Below are positions 1 through 9,906 of a stretch of 44,155 nucleotides of DNA, one piece after another. Origin of the DNA: Sulfuritalea sp. Lineage in GTDB: Bacteria; Pseudomonadota; Gammaproteobacteria; Burkholderiales; Rhodocyclaceae. Location: assembly GCA_016716965.1 (NCBI GenBank), contig JADJUP010000042.1:1-44155 (forward strand), given 5' to 3'. The notes under the pieces were generated by a model. It was not told the origin of the DNA. It saw only the letters and a program-made list of their open reading frames with translations, and did no database searches. Position 1 is the first letter of the stretch, and every line of letters begins with the position of its first letter. Made by a program: the position numbers and the translations under genes.

Positions 1-997
1 CATCGTGTTCCAGCTGACCTTTGCCGCCATCACACCGGCGCTGATCATTGGTGCTTTCATGAGCGTACAGTTCTCGGCGGTGCTGTTAACTATGGTGCTG
101 TGGTTCATTGTTCTGTTACCTGCCGATGGCGCATGGTCTGGTACTGGCGGGTCCGATGGCTATACTTCGGCCGAAGCTGCTGAGAAGCTGGGCGCAATGC
201 GCGCTTCTGTTCCAGAAGGGCGCGCGCCCTGACTTCCATGGCGGTACCGCAGTACATCAACGCGGCCATGGCCGGTCTGGTGGGCGCCTACATGGTGGGC
301 TTGCTTACCGGCTACGGCAAGGAATCGATGGCGCTGCACAGCCTGACCATGACCGGCGATCGGTGCATCCACGTTTCCAGTCATTATTTGGCTTCAATGC
401 CGACCAACCTCGAAGCCAACGGCCTCGATTGCACTGGTGATGCTCAACACCCCGCTGGTGCTGGCGCAGCGACCGTGGCCCGACCTTCGCTGAATACCGG
501 TGATCAAGGGCAAGCCCTCGATGCTGCGCCGCTTCCTGTGCCGTTGCTGGTCTGGTAGCCATCATCTGGAATGCGGCTGGGTTGGCCTGGCGGGTGCAAT
601 CGCCATCGGTCTGCTGGCCGGTGTGTGATCTGCCTCTGGGCGGTCAATGGCCTGGAAGAAGATGCTGGGCATGGACGATTCCCGCCCGACGTGTCTGGTG
701 TCCACGGCGTGGGCGGCATCCTCGGCGCCATCCCGACCGGCGTATTTGTCTCGCTGATCTGGGCGGCACGTGAGTGTACGACTACGGGGCCAACAAGGTC
801 GGCGACTTCGACATGATGACGCAGATTACCTCCCAGGTTCCGGGGTGTTGCGACCGTGGTGATCTGTCCGGTGTCGTGTCCTTCATCTGCTGCCTGTTGG
901 TCGATATCTTCATCGGTCTGCGTGTGCCGGAAGACGAAGAGCGCGAAGGTGTCGACGTTGCGCGTCCCACGGCGAATCACCGGCTTACCACTCGTAA
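1..997 (+). pseudogene. amt: Ammonium/methylammonium transporter (Amt), frameshifted, 5' end outside window
   Basis: Amt proteins carry ammonium or methylammonium across the inner membrane. Fragments of one Amt protein can be followed through all three frames in the right order: FQLTFAAITPALIIGAF near the left edge, GLVGAYMVGLLTGYGKESM near 270, SNLEANGL-like residues near 400, VHGVGGILGAI near 700, then YDYGANKVGDFDMMTQITSQV and LLVDIFIGLRVPEDEEREG up to a stop at 995-997. Several frame changes look like single missing bases. The first codons lie left of the window. A transporter able to move methylammonium suits the N-methylglutamate genes downstream. The family is certain; whether the gene is dead or only badly sequenced is not. 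Confidence 0.85.
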
Positions 998-1070
998 TCT
1001 GGAATCCAGTCCCTCTGGCCCCAGGGCGGAGACCTCTGTTCTCCTCCACACGGGTAATTCCACTGTGGTT

Positions 1071-1101
1071 CGGGCGCACCCAAAGGGTAGCGCCCGTTTT
1101 T
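1071..1101 (+). terminator. Rho-independent terminator after amt
   Basis: GGGCGC-ACCC (1072-1081) pairs with GGGT-A-GCGCCC (1085-1095) around a short A-rich loop, followed by GTTTTT. It lies 75 bases after the transporter stop and faces the right way to end that transcript. Confidence 0.75.
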
Positions 1102-1382
1102 CATTCGGGCCGCGCAGCCCGGCCGGAAACTCGGAAATGCCGCTCCGGCCAGCTCCACCACGAACGGAGTCGGTGTCTTACAGCATCAGGCGCCGTGCGC
1201 CAAGGCGGGTGCTCTGCCAGCCGAGATGTGTTCATAAAATTCGAGTGCCAGCAGGCCGTTCAAGCCGCGCCTTGCTTCTCCACGTCGGGCGTGAAGTCCT
1301 GCTCGATCGCGAACAGGATGCCGGGCAAGCCGATCAGCTCCGGTATATCCGACTGGCTGGCGCGCCAGTGATTAGCGGGTTC
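1102..1382. other. Unassigned stretch, possible broken coding remnant on the minus strand
   Basis: No intact gene is seen. Read on the minus strand, parts of 1190-1371 look protein-like (for example IGLPGILFAIEQDFTPDVEKQ and NGLLALEFYEHIS in two frames), which suggests another frameshifted gene. I do not recognise a family, so no function is given. Confidence 0.3.
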
Positions 1383-1993
1383 TCATGCGTTATCGACGGG
1401 CGCGGGATAGACAATGGTGGCCAGAAAGCGGACCGGACATTCGATCAGTTTTTCCGGCCCGTGCGGCACTCCGCCGCAAAGGTGAGCGAGTCACCGGGCG
1501 TCAGCAGATACGTGCTGTCCGTGGCGGTATTCCATGCGCCCTTCGAGCATGTAAAGGAATTCCGTCCCAGGATGCCCGAATACCGGAAACATGGCCGATT
1601 CCGAGTCGATGGTAATCTGTGGAAGGGCTCTAACAGCTTGGTCGGCCCCTGGTCATAGGCCAGCAGATGATAGGTGTGACCGCGCTTGGTGCCGCGGCGT
1701 TTCACCTCCATGCCTTCGCCATTCTTGACCAGTTGCGCGCTGCCATCTGGTACGTCGTCACTGCGAAACAGGGTCGACATCGCCGAGAGCCCGCGCCAGC
1801 CGGGTCAGGTATCGAGGCTTGCAGGTCTGGGCGTTTTCGATCTTCGACAGCATGCCGCGGCTGATGGCGGCGCGTCTGGCCACCTCGGCAATGGTCAGTA
1901 CGTGACGCTGGCGCAGGTCGCGCACGGCACGTTGCGGAGTAATGCCTTCCATGGAGCCGGCGGCATCGCACGGAATTCCTGAGTGTCTTCCAT
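1383..1993 (-). pseudogene. XRE-family regulator with C-terminal cupin domain, frameshifted
   Basis: A DNA-binding helix-turn-helix regulator fused to a small-molecule-binding cupin. From the minus-strand ATG at 1991-1993 the order is MEDTQEFR, then the HTH (VRDLRQRHVLTIAEVARRA, ISRGMLSKIENAQT) in a second frame, then the linker and cupin (MSTLFRSDDVPDGSAQLVK, RRGTKRGHTYHLLAYDQGP, YLLTPGDSLTF) in others. It ends with CPVRFLATIVYPAPVDNA and TGA at 1383-1385. At least three frame changes are needed. It is divergent from purU and the mgd genes and next to amt, which makes it a likely regulator of methylamine genes by position. As written it cannot give a whole protein. Confidence 0.8.
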
Positions 1994-2101
1994 GGCCAAT
2001 TATGGCATGAAGAAAGTTGCATGAAATTCAATAAAGTTACCCATGGCGGCGAACTGTTGATGCATAATATTCACTATTGTTTCTTGTAGAGAATTATTTT
2101 G
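1994..2101. promoter_or_regulatory. Divergent promoter region between XRE-cupin regulator and purU
   Basis: A 108-base gap, clearly AT-richer than its surroundings, separates two divergent genes. It must hold both promoters, but I cannot single out convincing -35/-10 pairs. No clear palindrome for the regulator stands out. Confidence 0.4.
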
Positions 2102-2979
2102 ATGCCTTCCAGCCGCCGCTTTACGCTGTCCCTGTCCTGCCCCGATCGCGTCGGCATCGTCGCTGCCGTCAGCGGTTTCGTGGCCGGGCATCAAAAGGCT
2201 GATTCTCGAGGCGAACCACCACGCCGACGAACTCGCGCAGCGCTTTTTCATGCGCCAGGAAATTCAGGCCGACTCGCTGCCCTTCGACGTCGCCGGCTTC
2301 CGCGCCGCGTTCGCCCCGATTGCCGACGAGTTCGGCATGGACTGGCGCATCAGTGATTCCGGTTTAAAAAAGCGCGTTGTCATCTCGTCAGCAAGCAGGA
2401 CCATTGCCTCTTACGATCTCCTGATGCGCTGGCAGTCGAAGGAACTGGATATCGAGATTCCCTGTGTGATTTCCAATCACGATACCTTCAGGGGCTTCGT
2501 CGAGTGGCATGGCATCCCGTTTCATCATTTGCCGGTCCATGCCGAGAACAAGCCGGCCGCCTACGCCGAGGTGCAGCGCCTGTTCGACGAATACACGGCG
2601 ACACCATGGTGCTGGCGCGCTACATGCAGATCCTGTCGCCCGAACTGTGCCGCGACTATCCGGGCCGGATCATCAACATCCACCACAGCTTCCTGCCCAG
2701 CTTCGTCGGTGCCAAACCCTACCATCAGGCCTACGAGCGCGGTGACAACCGATCGGTGCCACCTGCCACTACGTCACCGGGAAGAACTCGACCAGTCTCA
2801 TCATCGAACAGACTTGATCCGCATCGATCACCCGACGCGCCGGAAGACATGGTGCGCCATGGCAAGGACATCGAAAACGGTGCCGGTGCGCGGCCTGCGT
2901 TGCCACCGAAGATCGTGCTGACCCACCGCTACAAGAGACCGTGGTGTTCCGGCAGAGGTCTCCAGATGCCCTCAAGTGA
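2102..2979 (+). pseudogene. purU: Formyltetrahydrofolate deformylase, frameshifted
   Basis: PurU hydrolyses 10-formyl-THF to formate and THF. The ACT-like N-terminus (FTLSLSCPDRVGIVAAVSGFVAGH), the FFMRQEIQADSLPFDVAGFR segment, the formyltransferase-like core (DLLMRWQSKELDIEIPCVISNHDTF), the MVLARYMQILSPELCRDYPG and INIHHSFLPSF motifs, the DLIRIDHPTR segment and the final TVVFR are all present in order but spread over three frames. The ATG at 2102 matches the family start. PurU often accompanies one-carbon units released from methylamines as methylene-THF, which fits the next genes. Indels near 2,190, 2,375, 2,600 and after 2,750 break it. Confidence 0.85.
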
Positions 2980-3021
2980 CTGCTCCCCGCTTCGCGCTGG
3001 CACGGAACATCCGAACCGCGG

Positions 3022-4059
3022 ATGACCACTACGCAGCGACACGCTCAAACCATCCCGACGACGGTGATCATCGGCGCGGGCGGCCACGGGCTGGCCGCCG
3101 CTTACTACCCGCGCGGGACCACGGCATCACCAACGCCTGCGTGCTCGAAAGGGCTTAACGGTGGCGGCAACACGGGCGCAACACCACCATCATCCGCTCA
3201 ACTACCTGACGCCCGAAGGTGTCGGGTTCCCACGACGAGTCGGTGCGGCCCGTGGCAGGACCGTGCAGGACTTCGACCTCAACCTGTTCTACTCCACCGC
3301 GGGCCATTTCACGCTCGCCCAGGGCACCGACGCAGCCCCTGCGCACCAGGCGCTGGCGGGCCGAGTGGAACGACATTACGGCGTCGAATCGGAAGTGGTC
3401 GACGCCGCCTTTGCCAAGAAGGGCGCCATCACTGGACCCTCTCTGCGGCGGCCACGCGCCGACTCGGCGGGCTCTACCACGCGCCGGTTCGGTCGCCCGC
3501 CACGACGCGGTGGCCTGGGGCTACGGCGCGGCGCGGACAGGCGTGGAGTCGAAATCCACCAGCGCACCGGAGGGTCGCCGGCACGATGCGGCCGGCGGCA
3601 AAGTCAGCGGCGTGCACACTCGCGCGGCCGCATCGCCACCAACAAGGTGCTCTGCGCCGTCGCCGGATTCACGCCGCGCATCCCGAACATGATCGGGTAC
3701 GCACGCCCATTTACATTCATCCGCTGCAGGCCATGGTGAGCGAGCCGGTGAAGCCGTGGGCGGCGCACATGCTCGACATGTTCCCGTTCCTGTCGCACGC
3801 GAAGGTGAACCGCCAGTGGGCCGGCATGGCCGACATGACCCCGGACTTCGCACCGATCATGGGGACGACGCCGGTCGCCGGCTTCTTCCTCGACGCAGGC
3901 TGGGGGACGTGGGGATTCAAGGCGACGCCGGTCAGCGGCAAGACGATGGCGCACACCGTCGCGACGGGCCGCAACCACGACCTGATTACCGGTTCACCTC
4001 GACCGCTTCCGCGCTCCGCGACTGACGGGCGAGAAGGGGCGGCCACTGTCGGCCACTGA
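3022..4059 (+). pseudogene. mgdA: N-methylglutamate dehydrogenase subunit A (sarcosine oxidase beta-like), frameshifted, internal deletion
   Basis: A SoxB-type FAD oxidoreductase subunit. Visible are the dinucleotide-binding start (VIIGAGGHGLAAAYY), GGGNT, NYLTPEGV, DFDLNLFYSTAGHFTLA, VESEVVDAAF, CGGHAP, IATNKVLCAVAGFTPRI, HPLQAMVSEPVKPW and the C-terminal block (MADMTPDFAPIMGTTPV, GWGTWGFKATPVSGKTMAHT), over several frames. Between VSEPVKPW and AAHMLDMFPF about 45 residues usual in the family are missing without a frame change, a clean deletion unlike the single-base errors elsewhere. It ends ATVGH-stop. The following soxD- and soxA-like genes and gmaS/mgs point to NMG dehydrogenase rather than sarcosine oxidase; this is inferred from context. 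Confidence 0.85.
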
Positions 4060-4071
4060 TCTTCGAAGATC

Positions 4072-4301
4072 ATGACCTGCCCCATCAACGGCCCTGCGGA
4101 TTTCCGAGTTCGCCTGCGGCGGCGAAATCCGGCCCATGCCCGATCCGGCGGCGGCCACCGACGTCCAGTGGGCGGACCACGTCTTCAACCGGAACGGGGC
4201 ACCGGGCGTGAAGAACGAATGGTGGTGCCACACGCCGTCGAACACCTGGTTGGTCGCCGAGCGCGACACCGACCGTGATGATCCTGCGCACCTACCGGTG
4301 A
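4072..4301 (+). pseudogene. mgdB: N-methylglutamate dehydrogenase subunit B (sarcosine oxidase delta-like), frameshifted
   Basis: The small SoxD-type subunit of the heterotetrameric dehydrogenase. It starts with MTCPINGP, then ISEFACGGEIRPMPDPAAA, VQWADHVFNRNGAPGVKNEWW and CHTPSNTWLVAERDT, and ends TVMILRTYR-stop. SoxD normally binds a structural zinc through N-terminal cysteines; only one is clear here because the start is shifted (MTCPINGP against the expected CPxCG). At least two indels. It sits 12 bases after mgdA and 13 before mgdC, as in intact operons. Confidence 0.8.
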
Positions 4302-4314
4302 CGCGGGCGGTGTG

Positions 4315-7155
4315 ATGCGCCTGCCCGGTCAAGACGGCGAATGGATCACGCGCGGCAAGACGGTCGTCTTCCGCTTCGAAGGGCGCCGCGTACGACGGCC
4401 TCGAAGGCGACACGATCGCCAGCGCGCTCTGGGCCGCCGACGTGCGTGTGCTCGGTCGCAGCTTCAAGTACCACCGGCCGCGCGGCGTGCTGTCCGCGGC
4501 GAACCACGACGTGAACGCGCTGATGCAATGGGGCGCGCGCCCAACGTGCGCGCCGACGCGACGCCGCTCGTCCCCGGCATGTCGATCGAGGCGGTCAACA
4601 CGACCTTCAGCGTCGCGGACCGACGCCGCCACGCATCCTCGACCGGCTTTTGCGGCGCTTCCCGCCGGTCGGCTTCTACCACAAGGCCTTCCTCGGCCAA
4701 GGCGCCTGTTTCCGCTTGTGGGAAAAGCTCTTCCGCCCCATCCACGGCCTGGGCAGGTCGACTTCTCCACGCCGCCGGGCGCACGCCCAAGCGTTACGGC
4801 CCTGGCGACGTGCTCGTCGTCGGCGGCGGCCCTCGGAATCGCGTGCCGCCCTCGCGGCAGGCGGAGCAGGGCGCGGACGGTCGTGCTCGTCGACGAGAAC
4901 GCCCGGCTCGGCGGCAGCCTCGTCCACCAGGCGGCGGCAACGATCGCTCGCGCGCTTGCACGCGTTGGCAGGCGCAGCGCTGAATATTCGCTGCACCCGC
5001 ACCCTCGCCGCCGCCGGCTATTATGCCGACCACTGGGTTCCGCTGGTGGAAGCGGATCGCATCACCGATGCGCGCCCGTGCCGTGATCGTCGCCGGGCGG
5101 GGCTTACGAGCAGCCTGCCGTGTTCCGCAACAACGACCTGCCCGGCGTCATGCTGACTTCGGCGGCGCAGCGCCTGATCCATCGCTGGTCGGTCAAGCCG
5201 GCCCAACGGGTGGTGGTGCTGGCGGCCAACGCCGATGCGTATCGGGCCGTCGAAGAACTCCGCGATGCCGGGATCGCCGTCGCGGCCGTGATCGATCTGC
5301 GCATCGGATGTCCCCGAGGCGGAAAAGTCGGCGCTGGCGACACGGCAAATTACCATTGCGTGCGGAAGCGCAGCCCGAGGCGATCGCCTCGGCGGACGGC
5401 AAGGCCGTCGTCGGCGTGCGCACGCCCTGACACTCGCCTGAGAGATCGCCTGCGACGGCCTGGTTGATGAGCGTCGGCTGGGCGCCGGCGGCACCGCTGC
5501 TGTATCAGGCCGGCACCAGAATGCGTTACGACGAGGCGGTGCATCAATTCGTGCCGGCGCAGCTGCCGCCGGGCGTATTCGCCTGCGGCCGGGTCAATGG
5601 GGTGCATACCGCACGCGCCGCCGATGGCGAGCGCGGCGGCACCGCCGCCGCAGCACATTGCGGGTTTGGCGTGGCCAGGGTCGTCGGCGTTCCTGCGGAA
5701 GCCGCATCGCCTACCCATCCGTGGCCGATCACCGACCATCCCGATGGCAAGAACTTCCTCGACTTCGACGAAGACCTGCAGCTTGGCGATCAGGAAAACG
5801 CGATTCAGGAAGGCTTCGACAACATCGAGCTGATGAAGCGTTTCTCGACGGTCGGCATGGGCCCGAGCCAGGCAAGCACTCGAACATGAACGCCCTCGCG
5901 CGTGCTGGCGAAATGCACCGGTCCCACCCCGGCGAAGTCGGCACCACCACGGCGCGGCCCTTCTTCCATCCGGTGCCGATGTCGCATCCTGGCGGGCGCG
6001 GCTTCGAGCCGGAGCGCCGCACGCCGATGCCCACGCGGCACGAGGCGCTCGGTGCGGAGTGGATGGCGGCCGGCGTCTGGCAGCGGCCCGAGTATTACGC
6101 GGCGCCCGGACAATCACGAATCGACAGCATTCGTGCGCGAGGCCAGTGGCGGTCCGCACTGGCGTCGGCATCATCGACGTCGGCACGCTCGGCAAGCTGA
6201 GGTCCGGGGCCGCAGGCGCCGAGCTTCCTCGAGCGCGTCTACATCCCGAAATACGCCTGGCTCAAGGTCGGCAGCCGCGCTACGGCGTGATGTGCGACGA
6301 ATCCGGTGTGGTGATCGACGACGGCGTGGTGGCGCGGCTGGCCGACGATCATTTCTACTTCACCACCACGACCTCCGGCGCGCGCCGATCTACCGCGAGC
6401 TGCCGCGCTGGAACACGCTGTGGAAACTCGATTGCGGCATCGTCAATCGACCGGCGCCATGGCTGCGATGAACTTGCCGGGCCGAAGGCCCGGGCCGTAC
6501 TCGCGGCCTGACCGACGTCGACCTCTCGCTGCCTTATCTGGCGGTGCACGAAGGCAAGGTTTGCGGCGTGACCGCAAGACTAATGCGTGTCGGCTTCGTC
6601 GGCGAATGGGGCGTCGAGATTCATGTGCCGGCCGAACACGGAGCGGCGGTATGGGATGCGCTGGTGGCGGCCGGCAAGCCCCACGGCATCCGCCCCTTCG
6701 GTGTCGAAGCCCAGCGCCTGCTGCGTCTGGAAAAGGGCCACATCATCATCGGCCAGGACACCGACGGCCTGACCACGCCGGGCGAGGCGGCACTGGACTG
6801 GGCGGTGAAAATGGACAAGCCCTTCTTCGTCGGGCAGCGCAGCCTGCAGATCATCGCCACCAAACCGCGCCGCCAGCAACTGGTCGGCTTCATGCTCGCC
6901 GCCGGTCACACGGCCGAGACGCCGAAGGAATGCCATCTGGTGATCGAGGACGGCGACATCGCCGGACGCGTGACCAGCGTGGCATGGTCATCCGCCTTGC
7001 AGCGTTACATCGGTCTGGCTTACGTGCGACCGGACATGACGGAAGACAATCGCAAGTTCCAGATCCGCCTCACCGGCGGTGCCCTGGTCACCGCCAGCGT
7101 CGCCAGGACTCCTTTCTACGATCCCGAGAATCTGCGCCAGAAGGAGTCCGCATGA
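4315..7155 (+). pseudogene. mgdC: N-methylglutamate dehydrogenase subunit C (sarcosine oxidase alpha-like), frameshifted in its first three quarters
   Basis: A large SoxA-type subunit: an N-terminal 2Fe-2S/ferredoxin-like region (VLGRSFKYHRPRGVLSAANHDVNALMQ), an FAD/NAD-binding domain (DVLVVGGGP near 4,810, VLVDENARLGGSL), a central region (FRNNDLPGVMLTSAAQRLIH) and a GcvT-like THF-binding C-terminus (MRVGFVGEWGVEIHVPAEHG, RLLRLEKGHIIIGQDTDGLT). Frameshifts recur up to about 6,507; from there to the TGA at 7153-7155 the frame is open and conserved. The stop overlaps the mgdD start (ATGA), so the operon arrangement is intact. The THF domain should take the methyl carbon to methylene-THF, consistent with purU upstream. 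Confidence 0.88.
5325..5338 (+). repeat. Dispersed repeat, exact core copy, inside mgdC
   Basis: AAGTCGGCGCTGGC, read in the expected mgdC frame as part of EKSALATR. Confidence 0.75.
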
Positions 7156-7628
7156 TTGACTTCGAGAATGTCTCGCGCAATCCGCGTGCCGGCGTCAAGG
7201 GTCCGGGCGCTGCCGAGTGGCTGGCGGGTCTCGGGCTGCCCACGCCCGACGCGCCCAACCAATGGTTGCCGCTCGAAGGCGGCCTCATCGCCCGGCTCGG
7301 CGTCACCGAGTTTCTGGTCGAAGGTCCGGCATCGGCGAAGCTCGATGTACCGCTCGGTCATGGCGTCTATCCGGTCTTGCGCCAGGACCTGGCGCTGGTG
7401 CTCAAGGGCGCCCGGCTCAACGACCTGCTGCTGGAAACCTGCAGCGTGAATTTCCTTGCGCTCGACCTGGCTTCGCGTCCCGTGGTGCTGACCTCGATAG
7501 TCGGCGTTGGCGTCACGGTGATTCCCGGCGAGGACGCCGGAATTCCCTGCTACCGCCTGTGGTGCGACAGCACCTACGGCGACTGGTTTTTGCAAACCAT
7601 GACCGGCGTTGCCGCCGAACTGTCCTGA
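7152..7628 (+). CDS. mgdD: N-methylglutamate dehydrogenase subunit D (sarcosine oxidase gamma-like)
   Basis: A 158-residue SoxG-like subunit, the last part of the four-subunit dehydrogenase that oxidises N-methylglutamate. It starts MIDFENVSRNPRAGVKGPGAAEW and has the family's conserved run of hydrophobic strands (LARLGVTEFLVEG, LLETCSVNFLALDL, TVIPGEDAGIPCYRLWCD, YGDWFLQTMTG). The start overlaps the mgdC stop by four bases, so translational coupling is likely. It is the first intact gene of the window, although its three partner subunits are broken as written; without them it would have no known activity. The choice of mgd over sox rests on the neighbouring gmaS and mgsABC. Confidence 0.8.
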   Translation: MIDFENVSRNPRAGVKGPGAAEWLAGLGLPTPDAPNQWLPLEGGLIARLGVTEFLVEGPASAKLDVPLGHGVYPVLRQDLALVLKGARLNDLLLETCSVNFLALDLASRPVVLTSIVGVGVTVIPGEDAGIPCYRLWCDSTYGDWFLQTMTGVAAELS

Positions 7629-7656
7629 CACTTTCTCCACTTTCTGGGAGCTCACC

Positions 7657-8985
7657 ATGAATCTCGCCGAAGCCAAGAAATTCCTCGCCAAGAACAACGT
7701 CAAGTCGGTGCTGGCGCAGTTCGTCGACATCCATGGCGCCGCCAAGGCCAAGTCGGTGCCGGCGGCGCACTTCGAGGACATCCTCAACGCCGGGGCCGGT
7801 TTCGCCGGCTTCGCCGTGTGGGGCCTCGGCATCGAACCGCACGGCCCCGACTACATGGCGGTCGGCGACCTATCCACGCTCTCGTTGGTGCCGTGGCAAC
7901 CGGGCTACGCGCGCATCGTCTGCGACGGTCACGTCAAGGGCAAGCCGTGGGATTACGACGCGCGGGTCACGCTGAAGAAGCAGATAGCGCGACTGGACAA
8001 ACTTGGCATGACCTTCATGACCGGTCTCGAACCCGAATTCTCGCTGCTCAAGCGCAGCGTTACCGGCAAGATCGTTCCCTGCGAAGACAGCGATACGCTG
8101 GCCAAGCCCTGTTACGACTACAAGGGCCTGTCGCGCTCGCGTGCCTTTCTCGACAAACTGGTCGAGAGCCTGGTCGCCGTCGGCATCGACGTCTATCAGG
8201 TGGATCACGAAGACGCCAACGGCCAGTTCGAGATCAACTACACCTTTGAAGACTGCCTCACCTCGTGCGACCACTACATCTTCTTCAAGATGGCCGCCGC
8301 CGAGATCGCCAACGAGATGGGCCTGATCTGCTCCTTCATGCCCAAGCCCTTCGCCAACCTGCCGGGCAACGGCATGCACATGCACATGAGCCTGTCGGAC
8401 GGAAAGAAGAACCTGTTTCTCGACAAGAAGGACAAGCGAGGGCTGGATCTCTCGCCGCTGGCCTACCAGTTCGCCGCCGGCCTGTTGAAGCACGGACCGG
8501 CACTGGCGGCGATCTGCGCGCCGACGGTGAATTCCTACAAGCGTCTGGTCGTCGGCCGCTCACTGACGGGCGCGACTTGGGCCCCGGCCTACATCAGCTA
8601 CGGCGACAACAACCGCTCGTCCATGGTGCGCATTCCCGGCGGACGGCTCGAATTGCGTCTGCCCGACGGCGCCTGCAATCCTTACCTCGCGACCGCTGCG
8701 GTGATCGCCGCCGGCCTCGACGGCATCGAGCACAAGCTCGATCCGGGCGAGCCGCACAACATGAATCTGTACGAACTGACTGCCGCCGAACTGAAGAAGG
8801 AAAAGATCGGCATCCTGCCGCAGAACCTGCACGAAGCGCTGACCGCGCTGGAAAAGGACAAGGTGATCCGCGAGGCACTCAATCCGGTGGCCGACGAATT
8901 CCTCAGGCTCAAGCACATGGAATGGGTCGAGTACATGCGCCATGTTTCGGAGTGGGAAATCGAAAGCTATCTGGAATTCTTCTGA
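7657..8985 (+). CDS. gmaS: Gamma-glutamylmethylamide synthetase (glutamine-synthetase-like)
   Basis: A 442-residue member of the glutamine synthetase superfamily, GlnT/GMAS branch, joining methylamine to glutamate with ATP. Catalytic-barrel motifs are present: FMTGLEPEF for metal binding, QVDHEDANGQFEINY, the ATP/glutamate motif LPGNGMHMHMSLSDG, and the substrate-arginine region (DNNRSSMVRIPGGRLELRLPDGACNPYLA). The ATG at 7657 follows a GGGAG ribosome site; longer reading from 7609 only adds out-of-family residues. Between mgdD and mgsABC its role as first enzyme of the N-methylglutamate pathway is well supported. Sequence alone does not exclude use of ammonia. Confidence 0.88.
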   Translation: MNLAEAKKFLAKNNVKSVLAQFVDIHGAAKAKSVPAAHFEDILNAGAGFAGFAVWGLGIEPHGPDYMAVGDLSTLSLVPWQPGYARIVCDGHVKGKPWDYDARVTLKKQIARLDKLGMTFMTGLEPEFSLLKRSVTGKIVPCEDSDTLAKPCYDYKGLSRSRAFLDKLVESLVAVGIDVYQVDHEDANGQFEINYTFEDCLTSCDHYIFFKMAAAEIANEMGLICSFMPKPFANLPGNGMHMHMSLSDGKKNLFLDKKDKRGLDLSPLAYQFAAGLLKHGPALAAICAPTVNSYKRLVVGRSLTGATWAPAYISYGDNNRSSMVRIPGGRLELRLPDGACNPYLATAAVIAAGLDGIEHKLDPGEPHNMNLYELTAAELKKEKIGILPQNLHEALTALEKDKVIREALNPVADEFLRLKHMEWVEYMRHVSEWEIESYLEFF

Positions 8986-8997
8986 AAGGACGTTGCA

Positions 8998-9906
8998 ATG
9001 TGTGGAATTGTCGGACTGCTGGTGAAGAACCCGGCGCTGAAGTCCAGATTGGGTGAGTTGATGGTGCCGATGCTGATCGGCATGACCGAGCGCGGCCCCG
9101 ACTCGGCCGGGCTGGCCGTATTCACCGATCCGCTGGCCGAGGGCGAGCGCAAGATCAGTCTGTATTCGGGACTGACGGAAGAGGGCGAAGACTTCAACTG
9201 GCTCGGTCTCGCACACGAATTGAAGCAGCATCTGGGTGTCGAGGCCAGGATCGCGCCGCAGGGCAACCATGCCATCCTCACCGTCGGAATTGCGCCCGAA
9301 CCCGTGAAGCGCTGGATCAAGGAACATCACCCGAAGCTGCACATCCTCTCCACCGGTCGCGCCATTGACCTGTACAAGGACATCGGCACGCCGACCGAGG
9401 TGTCGAACCGCTACGACTTCAAGCACCTCACCGGCACGCATCTGGTCGGCCACACGCGCATGGCCACCGAGTCGGCGGTGACGCCGGATCGCGCCCATCC
9501 CTTTACCGCCGGCGAAGACTTCTGTCTGGTGCACAACGGCTCGCTCTCCAATCCCTACGGCGTGCGCCGCATGCTGGAGCCGCGCGGCATCAAGTTCGAG
9601 ACCGACAACGACACCGAGGCGGCCTGCCGCTTTCTCGAATGGCGACTGCGCGAAGGTGACGATCTGGAGACCGCACTGCAAAAAGGTTTCGAGGAACTCG
9701 ACGGCTTCTACACCTTCCTCATGGGCACGCCCGACAAGCTGGCGCTGATCCGCGATCCCTTCGCCTGCAAGCCCGCCGTGGTGGCCGAGACCGACGACTA
9801 CGTGGCGATCGCCTCCGAGTTCCGCTCGCTGGCGCACCTGCCCGACATCAAGAACGCCAAGGTGTTCGAACCCGCGCCCGAGGAGATGTACGTATGGACG
9901 GCCTGA
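8998..9906 (+). CDS. mgsA: N-methylglutamate synthase subunit A (class II glutamine amidotransferase domain)
   Basis: A 302-residue stand-alone class II amidotransferase corresponding to the N-terminal domain of glutamate synthase. The nucleophile is Cys2 in MCGIVGLL, exposed once the initiator Met is removed. GHTRMATESAV and LVHNGSLSNPYGV are the usual glutamine-site motifs. In MgsABC this subunit would remove methylamine from gamma-glutamylmethylamide and pass it to the synthase centre. It starts 12 bases after gmaS behind an AAAGGA ribosome site and overlaps mgsB by 13 bases. Confidence 0.88.
   Translation: MCGIVGLLVKNPALKSRLGELMVPMLIGMTERGPDSAGLAVFTDPLAEGERKISLYSGLTEEGEDFNWLGLAHELKQHLGVEARIAPQGNHAILTVGIAPEPVKRWIKEHHPKLHILSTGRAIDLYKDIGTPTEVSNRYDFKHLTGTHLVGHTRMATESAVTPDRAHPFTAGEDFCLVHNGSLSNPYGVRRMLEPRGIKFETDNDTEAACRFLEWRLREGDDLETALQKGFEELDGFYTFLMGTPDKLALIRDPFACKPAVVAETDDYVAIASEFRSLAHLPDIKNAKVFEPAPEEMYVWTA

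Noticed and set aside
3022..7628. Calling the soxBDAG-like genes sarcosine oxidase
   Set aside because: The adjoining gmaS and mgsABC genes fit the N-methylglutamate pathway much better; sarcosine oxidase clusters usually have glyA and serine genes instead.
7657..8985. Plain glutamine synthetase (glnA)
   Set aside because: About 440 residues of the GlnT/GMAS type next to mgs genes; lacks the adenylylation loop expected of the housekeeping enzyme.
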